Part shown: one piece after another, positions 1-6,352 of the stretch | Numbering within the stretch: the stretch's first letter is position 1 | How the letters are laid out: each line of letters starts with the position of its first letter | The notes under the pieces: generated by a model | The model's input: only the letters and a program-made list of their open reading frames with translations | The model's database searches: none | Told to the model about the DNA's origin: nothing | Origin: an uncultured Verrucomicrobia subdivision 3 bacterium | GTDB taxonomy: Bacteria > Verrucomicrobiota > Verrucomicrobiae > Limisphaerales > UBA11358 | Reading direction: 5' to 3' | NCBI GenBank assembly: GCA_903847285.1 | Contig: CAINDH010000296.1 | Span: 1-27,460, forward strand | Length of the DNA stretch: 27,460 nucleotides | Translations under genes and position numbers: made by a program

Positions 1-1
1 A

Positions 2-259
2 CAGGAGATCATGATCGCCGGCGGACGCACCGTGAACCTGCGCGACGCACAGAGCATGATCTTCATGGCCGGCGCGAGCGCGCTGATGGTCGGCAACTAT
101 CTCACCACGCTGAACCAGCCCGTTGAAAAAGATCTCCAGATGCTCAAAGACCTCGGCCTCGATCCGAACTGGGACAGCCACGATTTCAGCGATCAGGAAG
201 AAGGCGGCTGCGGTTGTGGAAAAGAAAGTTGCGAGACGGAAGCAGTTCTCGCCAAATAA
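2..259 (+). CDS. bioB: Biotin synthase, C-terminal part (5' end outside window)
   Basis: Radical-SAM enzyme that inserts sulfur into dethiobiotin, the last step of biotin synthesis. Only the last ~85 codons are present; the reading frame is open from base 2. The stretch with IFMAGASALMVGNYLTT and NQPVEKDLQMLKDLGL is the typical BioB C-terminus, which closes the TIM barrel. The radical-SAM CxxxCxxC motif would lie upstream of the window. Odd feature: after the conserved end there is an acidic, Cys-rich tail (EEGGCGCGKESCE) with three cysteines in seven residues, which classical BioB proteins such as the E. coli one lack. The gene converges on the M48 protease gene with an 11-base gap. Identification is confident; the role of the tail is unknown. 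Confidence 0.93.
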   Translation, partial: QEIMIAGGRTVNLRDAQSMIFMAGASALMVGNYLTTLNQPVEKDLQMLKDLGLDPNWDSHDFSDQEEGGCGCGKESCETEAVLAK

Positions 260-270
260 CTATTTTAATA

Positions 271-1032
271 TTAATTACCGCTCAGTTCTTGCAGTCGAGC
301 ATAACGGCGAAGCAACAGTGGGTGAGAGAGGTTGCGCTCCACTTTTTTGGTGTATTTGTCCTCAATCACTTCACGTGCCTGACGATCCAATGCTTCTTTG
401 TTGACGCTTTTGAACAGTTGCGGGCCGACCAGCAACAAAGCTAGCGCATCACGAGCCGCAGTCTTGTCGCCGACCAAAGCATGAGCGACACCATCACATG
501 ACAATTCATCCAAACGGGATAGAGGAGTGTATTTTGAACGAATCATGGCGCGAAAAAAAGATGTGTGACCCAGCGCATGATGGGCTAGTTCGTGACCTAG
601 AATGAAATCAAGCGCACCCGAATTGCCAGTGGCCATAGCGCCATAAACAATGTCGTCTATGAGAACGATGTAACTTTTAGAACCCTTTTTGACGGCGAAG
701 GCATTTTGATGATTGTCCTCGACGATGTAGATTTCCGGACATTCTGACAAACCAAGCCTTTCTGACATCGCCAGTGCTGAACGGTGAATCTCTGGAAATT
801 GATACTCGTCAACTTGCAACGCCGATCCACGCAGCTTGGCTTTCATGTGTTTTACGCGAGTGAAATATGTCAGCCCAGCGATAATCAGCGCGATAAGGAA
901 AATCCCATAAGTAACAGCTGTGAGCGCAACAAAAATCAGCGGACCAAAGATTACCAGCAACGACCAACCAATGAAACTATGCAAACCTGTTCCGGGAGCA
1001 ACGTATTGTTTGGCGTTCACAGAAGCACTCAT
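271..1032 (-). CDS. M48-family membrane zinc metallopeptidase
   Basis: 253 aa. Two hydrophobic segments lie near the N-terminus (about residues 19-40 and 42-57), followed by a cytoplasm-facing peptidase domain. The zinc motif HELAHH is at residues 147-152 (HExxH), and the third ligand is probably Glu176 in DELSCD, where the ExxxD pattern of the M48 family is visible. The family includes HtpX and Oma1/Ste24-like proteases that act on membrane or misfolded proteins. The N-terminal layout resembles HtpX-like members, but the protein is not close enough by eye to give a symbol. The ATG at 1030-1032 is the only good start. It is convergent with bioB; the 258 bases upstream hold two repeat structures rather than an obvious promoter. 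Confidence 0.88.
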   Translation of the reverse strand: MSASVNAKQYVAPGTGLHSFIGWSLLVIFGPLIFVALTAVTYGIFLIALIIAGLTYFTRVKHMKAKLRGSALQVDEYQFPEIHRSALAMSERLGLSECPEIYIVEDNHQNAFAVKKGSKSYIVLIDDIVYGAMATGNSGALDFILGHELAHHALGHTSFFRAMIRSKYTPLSRLDELSCDGVAHALVGDKTAARDALALLLVGPQLFKSVNKEALDRQAREVIEDKYTKKVERNLSHPLLLRRYARLQELSGN

Positions 1033-1164
1033 AAGTTTTTAATGATTGTTTTGGGTTAGATTTAGGAAATGCGCGGCCATCTTCCTTTTCTGGCCAGATT
1101 CGGTCAAGTATGTTTTCTGTTGGCACATTTTTTCCCATCCCCGTCGAGGCGGCATCATCGGTTG

Positions 1165-1209
1165 TAGCGGCGCTGTGTCAGCGCCGTCGTCGGTCACAGA
1201 CCGCCGCTA
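1165..1209. repeat. GCGGCG nested inverted repeat (three-stem, cloverleaf-like)
   Basis: Outer arms TAGCGGCG (1165-1172) and CGCCGCTA (1202-1209) are exact reverse complements. Inside are two more perfect hairpins: GGCGCTG-tgt-CAGCGCC (1169-1185, overlapping the outer left arm) and CGGTC-aca-GACCG (1191-1203). It lies between the 5' end of the M48 gene and the 3' end of the nucleotidyltransferase gene. It looks like a REP-like dispersed element, but only one copy is in the window, so that is inference. Confidence 0.6.
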
Positions 1210-1222
1210 AAGAAAATTCTTA

Positions 1223-1291
1223 ACCGCGAAATACGCTGAATGCGTGAAAATGATTGGGAATTCCGCTCGCATATTTCGCGTGGTTCGCGGT
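1223..1291. repeat. CGCGAAATA-type iterated inverted repeat
   Basis: Three decaying 9-base units (CGCGAAATA, CGCTGAATG, CGTGAAAAT) begin at 1225. An inverted copy closes the element: ACCGCGAA (1223-1230) pairs with TTCGCGGT (1284-1291), and CGCGAAATACGC pairs with GCATATTTCGCG (1270-1281) with one mismatch. It sits directly downstream of the minus-strand nucleotidyltransferase gene and touches its stop codon. It has the same build as the CCACAGAT repeats at 20.6-22.6 kb although the sequence differs. Confidence 0.6.
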
Positions 1292-2190
1292 CACATCCAC
1301 AGTTTTTCCGGATAATCGCCCTTGGCGATCAGCTTGCGGATGCTTTCGACGACTTGCGGGCGGTCTTCGCGGTAGGTCACGCCAAACCAAGAATCAGACG
1401 AGCGCAACACTTTGCATTTCGCCTGGCCGCTGGTGACGAGGTCGCCCACGGTGGCGGGGATGTAGCACTCGGATTTCTGTTCGCCGCTAGCGCGCTTGAG
1501 GAATTTTTCAAATTCCACGCGGAGCTGCGGAAAGAGCGCGGGGGTAAAGCCCCAGAAATTCATCGAGACAGCTTCGTCGCCAGTGAGCTGGGTGATTTTG
1601 CCGTCAGGGCCGGTGTCCTTTGCGCCGCTGCCATTGCGCTCGATCTTCATCATTTCCACGATGTGGGTCAGATAATTGTTGGCATCTACGCGAGAGACGC
1701 CGCGCGCCACGGTGCCGAAATCGGAGAGGGTGTTCTTCAAGATGAATCCGACCATCGCGTAATCCGGCGTGTTGCTGATGAGATGTTGGGCGAGCAGTTT
1801 GTAGGCGTGCTGGCCGTAAAAATCATCGGCGTTGATGGCGGCAAAATTTTCCTTCACCACGCCTTCCGCCATTAGAATCGCGTGCGTGGTTCCCCAAGGC
1901 TTGGTGCGGCCGGCTGGCAATGTGTAAGGCGCGGGCAGCTTGTCGAGTTCTTGGAAGGCATATTCCACGGCGATGCGTTGCTCGAAACGCGTGCCGACGA
2001 TCTCGCGGAACTGCTGTTCGATGTCTTTGCGGATGACGAAGACGAGCTTGCCGAAACCGGCGCGCATGGCGTCGAAGATGGAGTAATCGATGATGGTCTC
2101 GCCGTTGGGGCCGACGGGATCAATCTGTTTGAGTCCGCCATAGCGGCTGCCCATGCCGGCGGCGAGAACGAGCAAAGTAGGTTTAGACAT
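1291..2190 (-). CDS. Sugar-phosphate nucleotidyltransferase-type protein (NTP_transferase fold)
   Basis: 299 aa from the chosen start. The N-terminal LLVLAAGMGSRYGGLKQ is the nucleotide-binding loop of GT-A-fold nucleotidyltransferases (GxGxRxxxxxK), and INADDFYG, with its DD pair, is the likely metal/nucleotide site. These enzymes join a sugar or polyol phosphate to an NTP; the substrate cannot be told here, and no sugar-pathway neighbour helps. An in-frame ATG at 2215-2217 would add nine residues, but it lies between the -35 and -10 boxes of a good promoter, so 2190 is preferred. No Shine-Dalgarno is visible, consistent with a nearly leaderless mRNA. It is divergent from frr. Confidence 0.85.
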   Translation of the reverse strand: MSKPTLLVLAAGMGSRYGGLKQIDPVGPNGETIIDYSIFDAMRAGFGKLVFVIRKDIEQQFREIVGTRFEQRIAVEYAFQELDKLPAPYTLPAGRTKPWGTTHAILMAEGVVKENFAAINADDFYGQHAYKLLAQHLISNTPDYAMVGFILKNTLSDFGTVARGVSRVDANNYLTHIVEMMKIERNGSGAKDTGPDGKITQLTGDEAVSMNFWGFTPALFPQLRVEFEKFLKRASGEQKSECYIPATVGDLVTSGQAKCKVLRSSDSWFGVTYREDRPQVVESIRKLIAKGDYPEKLWM

Positions 2191-2198
2191 GTGCAGAA

Positions 2199-2226
2199 AT
2201 TTTAATTTTTCCGGCATGATTGTCGA
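2199..2226 (-). promoter_or_regulatory. Sigma70-type promoter for the nucleotidyltransferase gene
   Basis: Read on the minus strand: -35 TCGACA (2221-2226, 5 of 6 to TTGACA), a 16-base spacer, and -10 TAAAAT (2199-2204, 5 of 6 to TATAAT). Only 8 bases separate the -10 box from the ATG at 2190, so the predicted transcript would start 1-4 bases before the start codon. This supports start 2190 over 2217. Prediction by eye only. Confidence 0.4.
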
Positions 2227-2304
2227 GCGTGTAGCGAGTGACGAGTTTACGGGCTGGAATTTTCATTAGACCCCTGCCGGAAACATTGTTAGCTTGGACG
2301 CACT

Positions 2305-2865
2305 ATGCAACCCGACGAAATTTTGATGGAAGCCGAGGAGAAGATGATCAAGACCGAGCAGGTCGTGATGAACGATTTCGCCGGCGTGCGCACCGGCAAA
2401 GCCTCGCCTTCGCTGGTGGAAAACATCCAGGTGGAAGTCTATGGCTCGATGATGCGCCTGCGCGAACTCGCGGGCATCAGCACGCCAGAGCCGCGCCAGT
2501 TGTTGGTGCAGCCTTGGGACATGACGAGCATTGGAGCCATCGAGAAAGCTATCCAAAAGGCTAACCTCGGCCTCTCGCCGGCGGTGCAGGGCAAGATGAT
2601 TCGCGTGACTTTCCCGGAGCTGAGCGCGGAGCGCCGCGTGGAGTTTGTGAAGATCGTCAAAAAAATGGCCGAGGACGCGCGGGTAGCCGTGCGCCATGTC
2701 CGCCGCGACGCGATGGAAGAGCTTAAAAAATCTGTGAAGGCCAGCGAGACGAGCGAGGAAGAGCAGGAGAAGGCCGAGAAGGAAATTCAAAAGCTGACAG
2801 ATTTATACGTCGGAAAAATTGACGCGCACGTTGTCTCCAAGGAAAAAGAAATCCTGACGGTGTGA
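2305..2865 (+). CDS. frr: Ribosome recycling factor
   Basis: 186 aa, the usual family length (about 185). It splits post-termination 70S ribosomes together with EF-G. Seen in sequence: an N-terminal helix with FAGVRTGKASPSLVENI, a middle beta domain with GSMMRLRELAGIS and PRQLLVQPWD, then LTAERR-like LSAERRVEFVK and a long charged C-terminal helix, as in the two-domain RRF. In many bacteria frr follows pyrH or tsf; here it stands alone, divergent from a nucleotidyltransferase gene and closed by a strong terminator, so it is probably a single-gene transcript. The ATG at 2305 gives the standard N-terminus; there is no clear Shine-Dalgarno. Confidence 0.96.
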   Translation: MQPDEILMEAEEKMIKTEQVVMNDFAGVRTGKASPSLVENIQVEVYGSMMRLRELAGISTPEPRQLLVQPWDMTSIGAIEKAIQKANLGLSPAVQGKMIRVTFPELSAERRVEFVKIVKKMAEDARVAVRHVRRDAMEELKKSVKASETSEEEQEKAEKEIQKLTDLYVGKIDAHVVSKEKEILTV

Positions 2866-2887
2866 GTCGTTTACGAAAAACTTTGAG

Positions 2888-2918
2888 CGCCGCTCGGTTC
2901 ACCGGGCGGCGTTTTTAT
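2888..2918 (+). terminator. Rho-independent terminator after frr, possibly two-way
   Basis: Stem CGCCGCTCGG (2888-2897), loop TTCA, stem CCGGGCGGCG (2902-2911), followed by a T-rich tract (GTTTTTATTTT). The stem has 10 pairs, one of them a G-T wobble. It begins 22 bases after the frr stop. On the minus strand the same hairpin lies just beyond the last gene of the flagellar operon and is followed, after about nine bases, by TTTTT, so it may serve both convergent transcripts. Confidence 0.88.
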
Positions 2919-3214
2919 TTTGGCGCGGAGGCGTCGTCGTAAAGGCAGGCGAGGTCGAGAGTCTGGCCGCAAGTGCATTGGATGCGTAGATGCGTGACGC
3001 GGGAGCCGTCGCGCTGAACGCTAACGCGTGGTTCGCAGATTTTTTTCTCGCCATGTGCGGTGGCGTTCATCGGCAGCGGTGTCGGCATGGGAAGGGATTG
3101 AAATTCCTTGTTCGCAGCGTCAGGCCGGATGATCGCCACGCGGAACTCCTTTCGCTCCGAAGGCGCAGGTGCGGCGGTAAGCGGCACGAAAGATTCAGTT
3201 CGCAGCAGCGTCAT
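2915..3214 (-). CDS. Small CxC protein, last gene of the flagellar operon
   Basis: 99 aa, unknown function. The N-terminal ~45 residues are Pro/Ala-rich and look unstructured. The C-terminal half (EPRVSVQRDGSRVTHLRIQ, then CTCGQTLDLAC) looks like a small beta domain with a CxCG pair and a third Cys nearby, which could bind a metal. It starts 20 bases inside motB, so it is probably translated by coupling and belongs to the motility operon. From memory, similar CxCG tails occur beside motAB in other Verrucomicrobiota; no search was run to confirm this. A real gene is likely because of the overlap, strand and position before the shared terminator. Confidence 0.65.
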   Translation of the reverse strand: MTLLRTESFVPLTAAPAPSERKEFRVAIIRPDAANKEFQSLPMPTPLPMNATAHGEKKICEPRVSVQRDGSRVTHLRIQCTCGQTLDLACLYDDASAPK

Positions 3215-3974
3215 GGGGCAGGTCGGCGCGTAAGGCGTCGGGCAGGGCGTTGACAGATTCTTTGATCTTCACGCGCAACGTCACGCGGCGGTTGGTTTCA
3301 TCATCGGCTGGACTGCCGGGCATCGGCACGGTATCCGCAAAACCGGAGACTTTGCAAATCTGCTGCGCATTGACGCCACCGGTGACGACCTTGCGCCGAG
3401 CGGCATTGGCGCGTTCGGCGGAAAGTTCCCACTTGCGCGTGCCCTCGGCCACATCGTTGGTGCGAGCCTCGGTGTGTCCTTCGAGTTCGATGCGGAACGT
3501 TCCGTAACGTGCGATTTCCCAGGCGAGGGTATTGAAGACCCAGCCGCCGTATTCGGTGAAGACGTCCGTGCCGGGATGGAAAATCGGTTTCTGCGAACGG
3601 TCAAAAATGTTGATGCTCAGCCCTTCCGCGTTCACATCAATTTTGAGGCTTTTCTCACTTTGGGATTGGTCTTTGAAAAGTTTTTCCAAGTCTTCGTGCA
3701 AGTGGTGCATGGCTTCGATTTCAATGGCGGAAATGGAGCTGAATTTTCCTTCCTGCTTGTAGGTGCTGGAGGCCTCCTTGTTCGGGATGATGCCGCTGGA
3801 TTCCTTGGTGATGGAAGAGAAGGGATTGCGAAATGCGCGCTCGACGGCGTCTTTAATTTTCTGATCCTGCGACGTGAGCCACAAGCAGAGGAATAGCGCC
3901 ATCATTGCCGTGACGAAGTCCGCATAGGCGACCTTCCAGGAACCACCATGATGACCATGTCCTTTTTTTGCCAT
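3195..3974 (-). CDS. motB: Flagellar stator protein MotB
   Basis: 259 aa. With MotA it forms the ion-driven stator and anchors it to peptidoglycan. The N-terminus is short and cytoplasmic (His/Lys/Gly-rich), followed by a single membrane helix with AYADFVTAMMALFLCLWL. Asp19 is the ion-carrying aspartate of the family. After a linker, the periplasmic OmpA/MotB peptidoglycan-binding domain is seen from about residue 105, with LEGHTEA, ELSAERANAARR and NRRVTLRV. The start is 6 bases after motA. Ion type (H+ or Na+) cannot be decided by eye. Confidence 0.95.
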   Translation of the reverse strand: MAKKGHGHHGGSWKVAYADFVTAMMALFLCLWLTSQDQKIKDAVERAFRNPFSSITKESSGIIPNKEASSTYKQEGKFSSISAIEIEAMHHLHEDLEKLFKDQSQSEKSLKIDVNAEGLSINIFDRSQKPIFHPGTDVFTEYGGWVFNTLAWEIARYGTFRIELEGHTEARTNDVAEGTRKWELSAERANAARRKVVTGGVNAQQICKVSGFADTVPMPGSPADDETNRRVTLRVKIKESVNALPDALRADLPHDAAAN

Positions 3975-3980
3975 GGAAAA

Positions 3981-4847
3981 TTATTTTCCTTTCATCGCCT
4001 TGAACATCGCTTCCAGTTCTTCTGAACTCGGACGAAATTCGCTGCTCAAACCGCGTCGGCCAAGCTCCACGGCGGTCACCGGTGCCATGCCGTTCGCAAA
4101 ACCCGTGACGCACGCGGCGATGCAGCGGGTATAATCCATTTCCGCGGCACCGAAAAACTCCATGTTCGTCGCTAGCGGCCCCATGAAACCGTAGGCAAGG
4201 AGAATTCCTAAAAAGGTTCCGACGAGTGCGGCGGCGACGTGTTCACCGATCATTTCTACCGGGCCGGAAATCGAAGCCATCGTAATCACGATGCCCAACA
4301 CAGCGGCCACGATGCCGAAGCCTGGCATGGCGTCGCCGGTTTTTTGCAGCACGGAAACGGGTGCGTGATGCTCGGATTCCGCGCGATCCATTTGCACATC
4401 CAGCAGCAGGCGAAGTTGGTCGGGTTTGATTTTACCGTCAATGATGGGGCGCAGCGCGCCGCAGAGAAATTCCAATGCGTGATGGTTGCCAAGAAACTTG
4501 GGATACTTTTTGAAGACGGAACTTTTCGGAGGGTCAGTGACGTGTTCTTCCAGCGCGATCATGCCGTTGCGCCGACCAAGCATGAACAATTCGTAAAGCA
4601 CTTTAAGCAAATCTTCGTAGGAGCCACGGTTGTAGGGTGAACCTTTCAGGCAGCCGCCTAGGTTCTTGAGGATGTCTAGCAGGACTTTTTTCGGCGACAT
4701 GATAATCATGGAGCCGAGCGCGCCGCCGGCGATAATCATCATTTCATTCACGGCGGCGTGGATGATGACCTCCAGTTTGCCGCCTTCGAGCATGAAGCCA
4801 CCGAAGACGCAGACTGTGACGATGATGCAGCCGACGATGATGATCAT
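3981..4847 (-). CDS. motA: Flagellar stator protein MotA
   Basis: 288 aa, normal for the MotA/PomA family. Four membrane segments are visible: residues 1-20, 32-52, and a pair around 175-195 and 205-225. The PGFGIVAAVLGIVITM stretch carries the conserved proline/glycine of membrane helix 3. The long cytoplasmic loop contains the charged region that contacts FliG in characterised MotA. Its ATG overlaps the fliA stop (ATGA at 4844-4847), so stator and sigma factor are translationally coupled. In enteric bacteria motAB belong to a late class driven by FliA; here they share the fliA transcript. Confidence 0.95.
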   Translation of the reverse strand: MIIIVGCIIVTVCVFGGFMLEGGKLEVIIHAAVNEMMIIAGGALGSMIIMSPKKVLLDILKNLGGCLKGSPYNRGSYEDLLKVLYELFMLGRRNGMIALEEHVTDPPKSSVFKKYPKFLGNHHALEFLCGALRPIIDGKIKPDQLRLLLDVQMDRAESEHHAPVSVLQKTGDAMPGFGIVAAVLGIVITMASISGPVEMIGEHVAAALVGTFLGILLAYGFMGPLATNMEFFGAAEMDYTRCIAACVTGFANGMAPVTAVELGRRGLSSEFRPSSEELEAMFKAMKGK

Positions 4848-5725
4848 GAGCGCGCAGCAGTTGCGGTCTTGCCGGTCAGACCGGATTCAAAGCGTTGGAC
4901 GAAGGCGCGCAGACCGATGATGGCCTGCGCGTGAATTTGGCAGATGCGCGATTCCGTGAGGCCGAAGACTTCGGCGATTTCGCGCAGGTGCATATCCTCA
5001 ATGTAGTAGAGCGCGAGAACTTTCCTTTGCATCTCCGGCAGCTCTTTCAGGCGCTCAAAAATAACGTGCTTCAGCTCATTGTTCGAGACGAGATCCATGG
5101 GTGTTTCACCGTTGGTGTCGGCAATGATTTCGTAGAGCGCGCCGCCATCGCCTTCATCGCTCGAACTCACCGAATCGAGGCAGACAAACGCGGCGGGGCG
5201 GACTTCATCCAGCAATTCTTGATACTCCTCCGGCGAGAGCTTCATTGCCTTCGCCATCTGGGCTTCACTTGGCGCGCGGCCTAGTTTTTGTTCCAGCTCC
5301 AGCAAAACGCCTTTCAGCTTGCGCGCCTTTTCGTGAATCGTGCGCGGAACCCAATCCATGCGGCGGAGTTCATCAAGCATCGCGCCCCGCACCCGGACAC
5401 GCGCGTAAGTTTCAAAGGAAGTGTTTGCCGCCGGATCAAAATTTCTTAACGCTTGCAACAATCCGACGAGACCCGCGCTGAACAAATCATCGTGGCTGAC
5501 ATGTTCCGGCAACGTCATCGCGAGGCGGCCCATCACGGAATTCACCAGCGGGATATATTTTTGCACGAGGTCGTTCTCCGCCTCGGCGTCCCCGGCCTTA
5601 GTGTGGTAACGCTTCCACAATTCTTGCGCGCTGGGCGCAGCGGTTTTTACTTCGCCGACTTGCCAGCCCCACGCGGGTGGAGCGGCGGTGGCAATTTCCA
5701 AAACGGGTGCGGTGGCAGTGCTCAT
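4844..5725 (-). CDS. fliA: Flagellar sigma factor FliA (sigma-28)
   Basis: 293 aa. It directs RNA polymerase to late flagellar promoters. After an N-terminal tail of about 35 residues comes region 2 (KYIPLVNSVMGRLA, DDLFSAGLVGLLQAL, FETYARVRVRGAMLDELRR then DWVPR, the typical FliA 2.3/2.4 segment). Region 3 follows (EKLGRAPSEAQMAKAMKLS), then region 4 with the helix-turn-helix (HLREIAEVFGLTESRICQIH). All sigma-28 regions are present. The N-terminal tail is longer than in E. coli FliA (239 aa). It overlaps both the mini-sigma gene upstream (ATGA at 5722-5725) and motA downstream. No anti-sigma gene flgM is seen in the window. Confidence 0.94.
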   Translation of the reverse strand: MSTATAPVLEIATAAPPAWGWQVGEVKTAAPSAQELWKRYHTKAGDAEAENDLVQKYIPLVNSVMGRLAMTLPEHVSHDDLFSAGLVGLLQALRNFDPAANTSFETYARVRVRGAMLDELRRMDWVPRTIHEKARKLKGVLLELEQKLGRAPSEAQMAKAMKLSPEEYQELLDEVRPAAFVCLDSVSSSDEGDGGALYEIIADTNGETPMDLVSNNELKHVIFERLKELPEMQRKVLALYYIEDMHLREIAEVFGLTESRICQIHAQAIIGLRAFVQRFESGLTGKTATAARS

Positions 5726-6021
5726 GCGAAGTAGGGGATGAAAGTTGCTGGCGCGGGTGCGACGGTGAACCAGCGTTTTACGCGGCGGATTTCGCCGAGC
5801 AGTGCGCTCTGGATCTGAATGCGGGCGAACGTCTCAAACGGCACACTGCTCGTCGCAGGGTAGTTGCGCGCCGCTTCGAGCAACGCGATCAGTCCGAGCC
5901 CGTGCAGGTGGTTCGCGCTGCACGCCTGTGGCGTGGCCGATACGAACCGGTTTACTAGCGTGGAAACGAGCGGCGAATGTTTCTTGAGCAATTCTTGTTC
6001 GGATTGGTTTTGGTTTTTCAT
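5722..6021 (-). CDS. Sigma-region-2-only paralogue of FliA
   Basis: 99 aa. Residues about 14-80 align with region 2 of the neighbouring FliA: KHSPLV vs KYIPLV, GLIALLEAARNY vs GLVGLLQALRNF, FETFARIQIQSALLGEIRR vs FETYARVRVRGAMLDELRR. About 26 of 67 positions are identical counted by eye. The protein ends soon after, so regions 3 and 4 are absent, and the FliA DWVPR segment (promoter melting/-10 contact) is replaced by VKRWFTVAP. The surface expected to bind the core polymerase is the best-kept part. It is coupled to fliA by ATGA. It could be a competitor or helper at the polymerase clamp, or a decayed duplicate; an intact frame and clean coupling argue for function. Confidence 0.8.
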   Translation of the reverse strand: MKNQNQSEQELLKKHSPLVSTLVNRFVSATPQACSANHLHGLGLIALLEAARNYPATSSVPFETFARIQIQSALLGEIRRVKRWFTVAPAPATFIPYFA

Positions 6022-6039
6022 GGCAGATTGGTTTTTAGG

Positions 6040-6282
6040 TCAGGCTTTGGCAGGGGTTTTATTTTCGGCGGCGGCGGCAGCGCGTTCGCGGCGTCGTTGT
6101 TCCAAGGCATCGGTGAATCCATCGAAGAGGATTTTCCCCCACCAACGTCCGAGCAGCCCTCCGACGAGCGCTGCGGCGCTCGCATGCCAGAGCGCGACCG
6201 GCCCGGAACAATCACCCAAAATGCTGGCGCCGAGACCGAGGACAAACCCCACATTCGCGCCGAGAATCATTATTGCCTTCAT
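6040..6282 (-). CDS. Small two-helix membrane protein in flagellar operon
   Basis: 80 aa from ATG 6282. Two hydrophobic segments (about residues 4-20 and 26-43) rich in Gly/Ala, joined by a short loop with DCSG, then a charged, Ala/Arg-rich tail likely in the cytoplasm (EQRRRERAAAAAE). A longer frame opens at 6408 but would overlap flhF by over 50 bases and add an unlikely N-terminus, so the inner start is chosen; GGTGAAG precedes it. It lies between flhF and the mini-sigma gene on the same strand, which suggests a motility-linked role. I do not recognise the family. Confidence 0.6.
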   Translation of the reverse strand: MKAIMILGANVGFVLGLGASILGDCSGPVALWHASAAALVGGLLGRWWGKILFDGFTDALEQRRRERAAAAAENKTPAKA

Positions 6283-6352
6283 CTTCACCGACCGTTTAGC
6301 AAACCCTTTGCCAGCCTCTGGAACATTTTTACCGGCGCAACAATCTCTAATG

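Noticed and set aside
1240..1875. Long plus-strand open frame (211 codons) opposite the nucleotidyltransferase
   Set aside because: Lies wholly antisense to a clear gene; composition (His/Phe/Ala-rich) is that of a shadow frame, with no recognisable domain.
2266..2790. Minus-strand frame of 174 codons opposite frr
   Set aside because: His/Leu/Arg-rich antisense shadow of an unmistakable frr gene.
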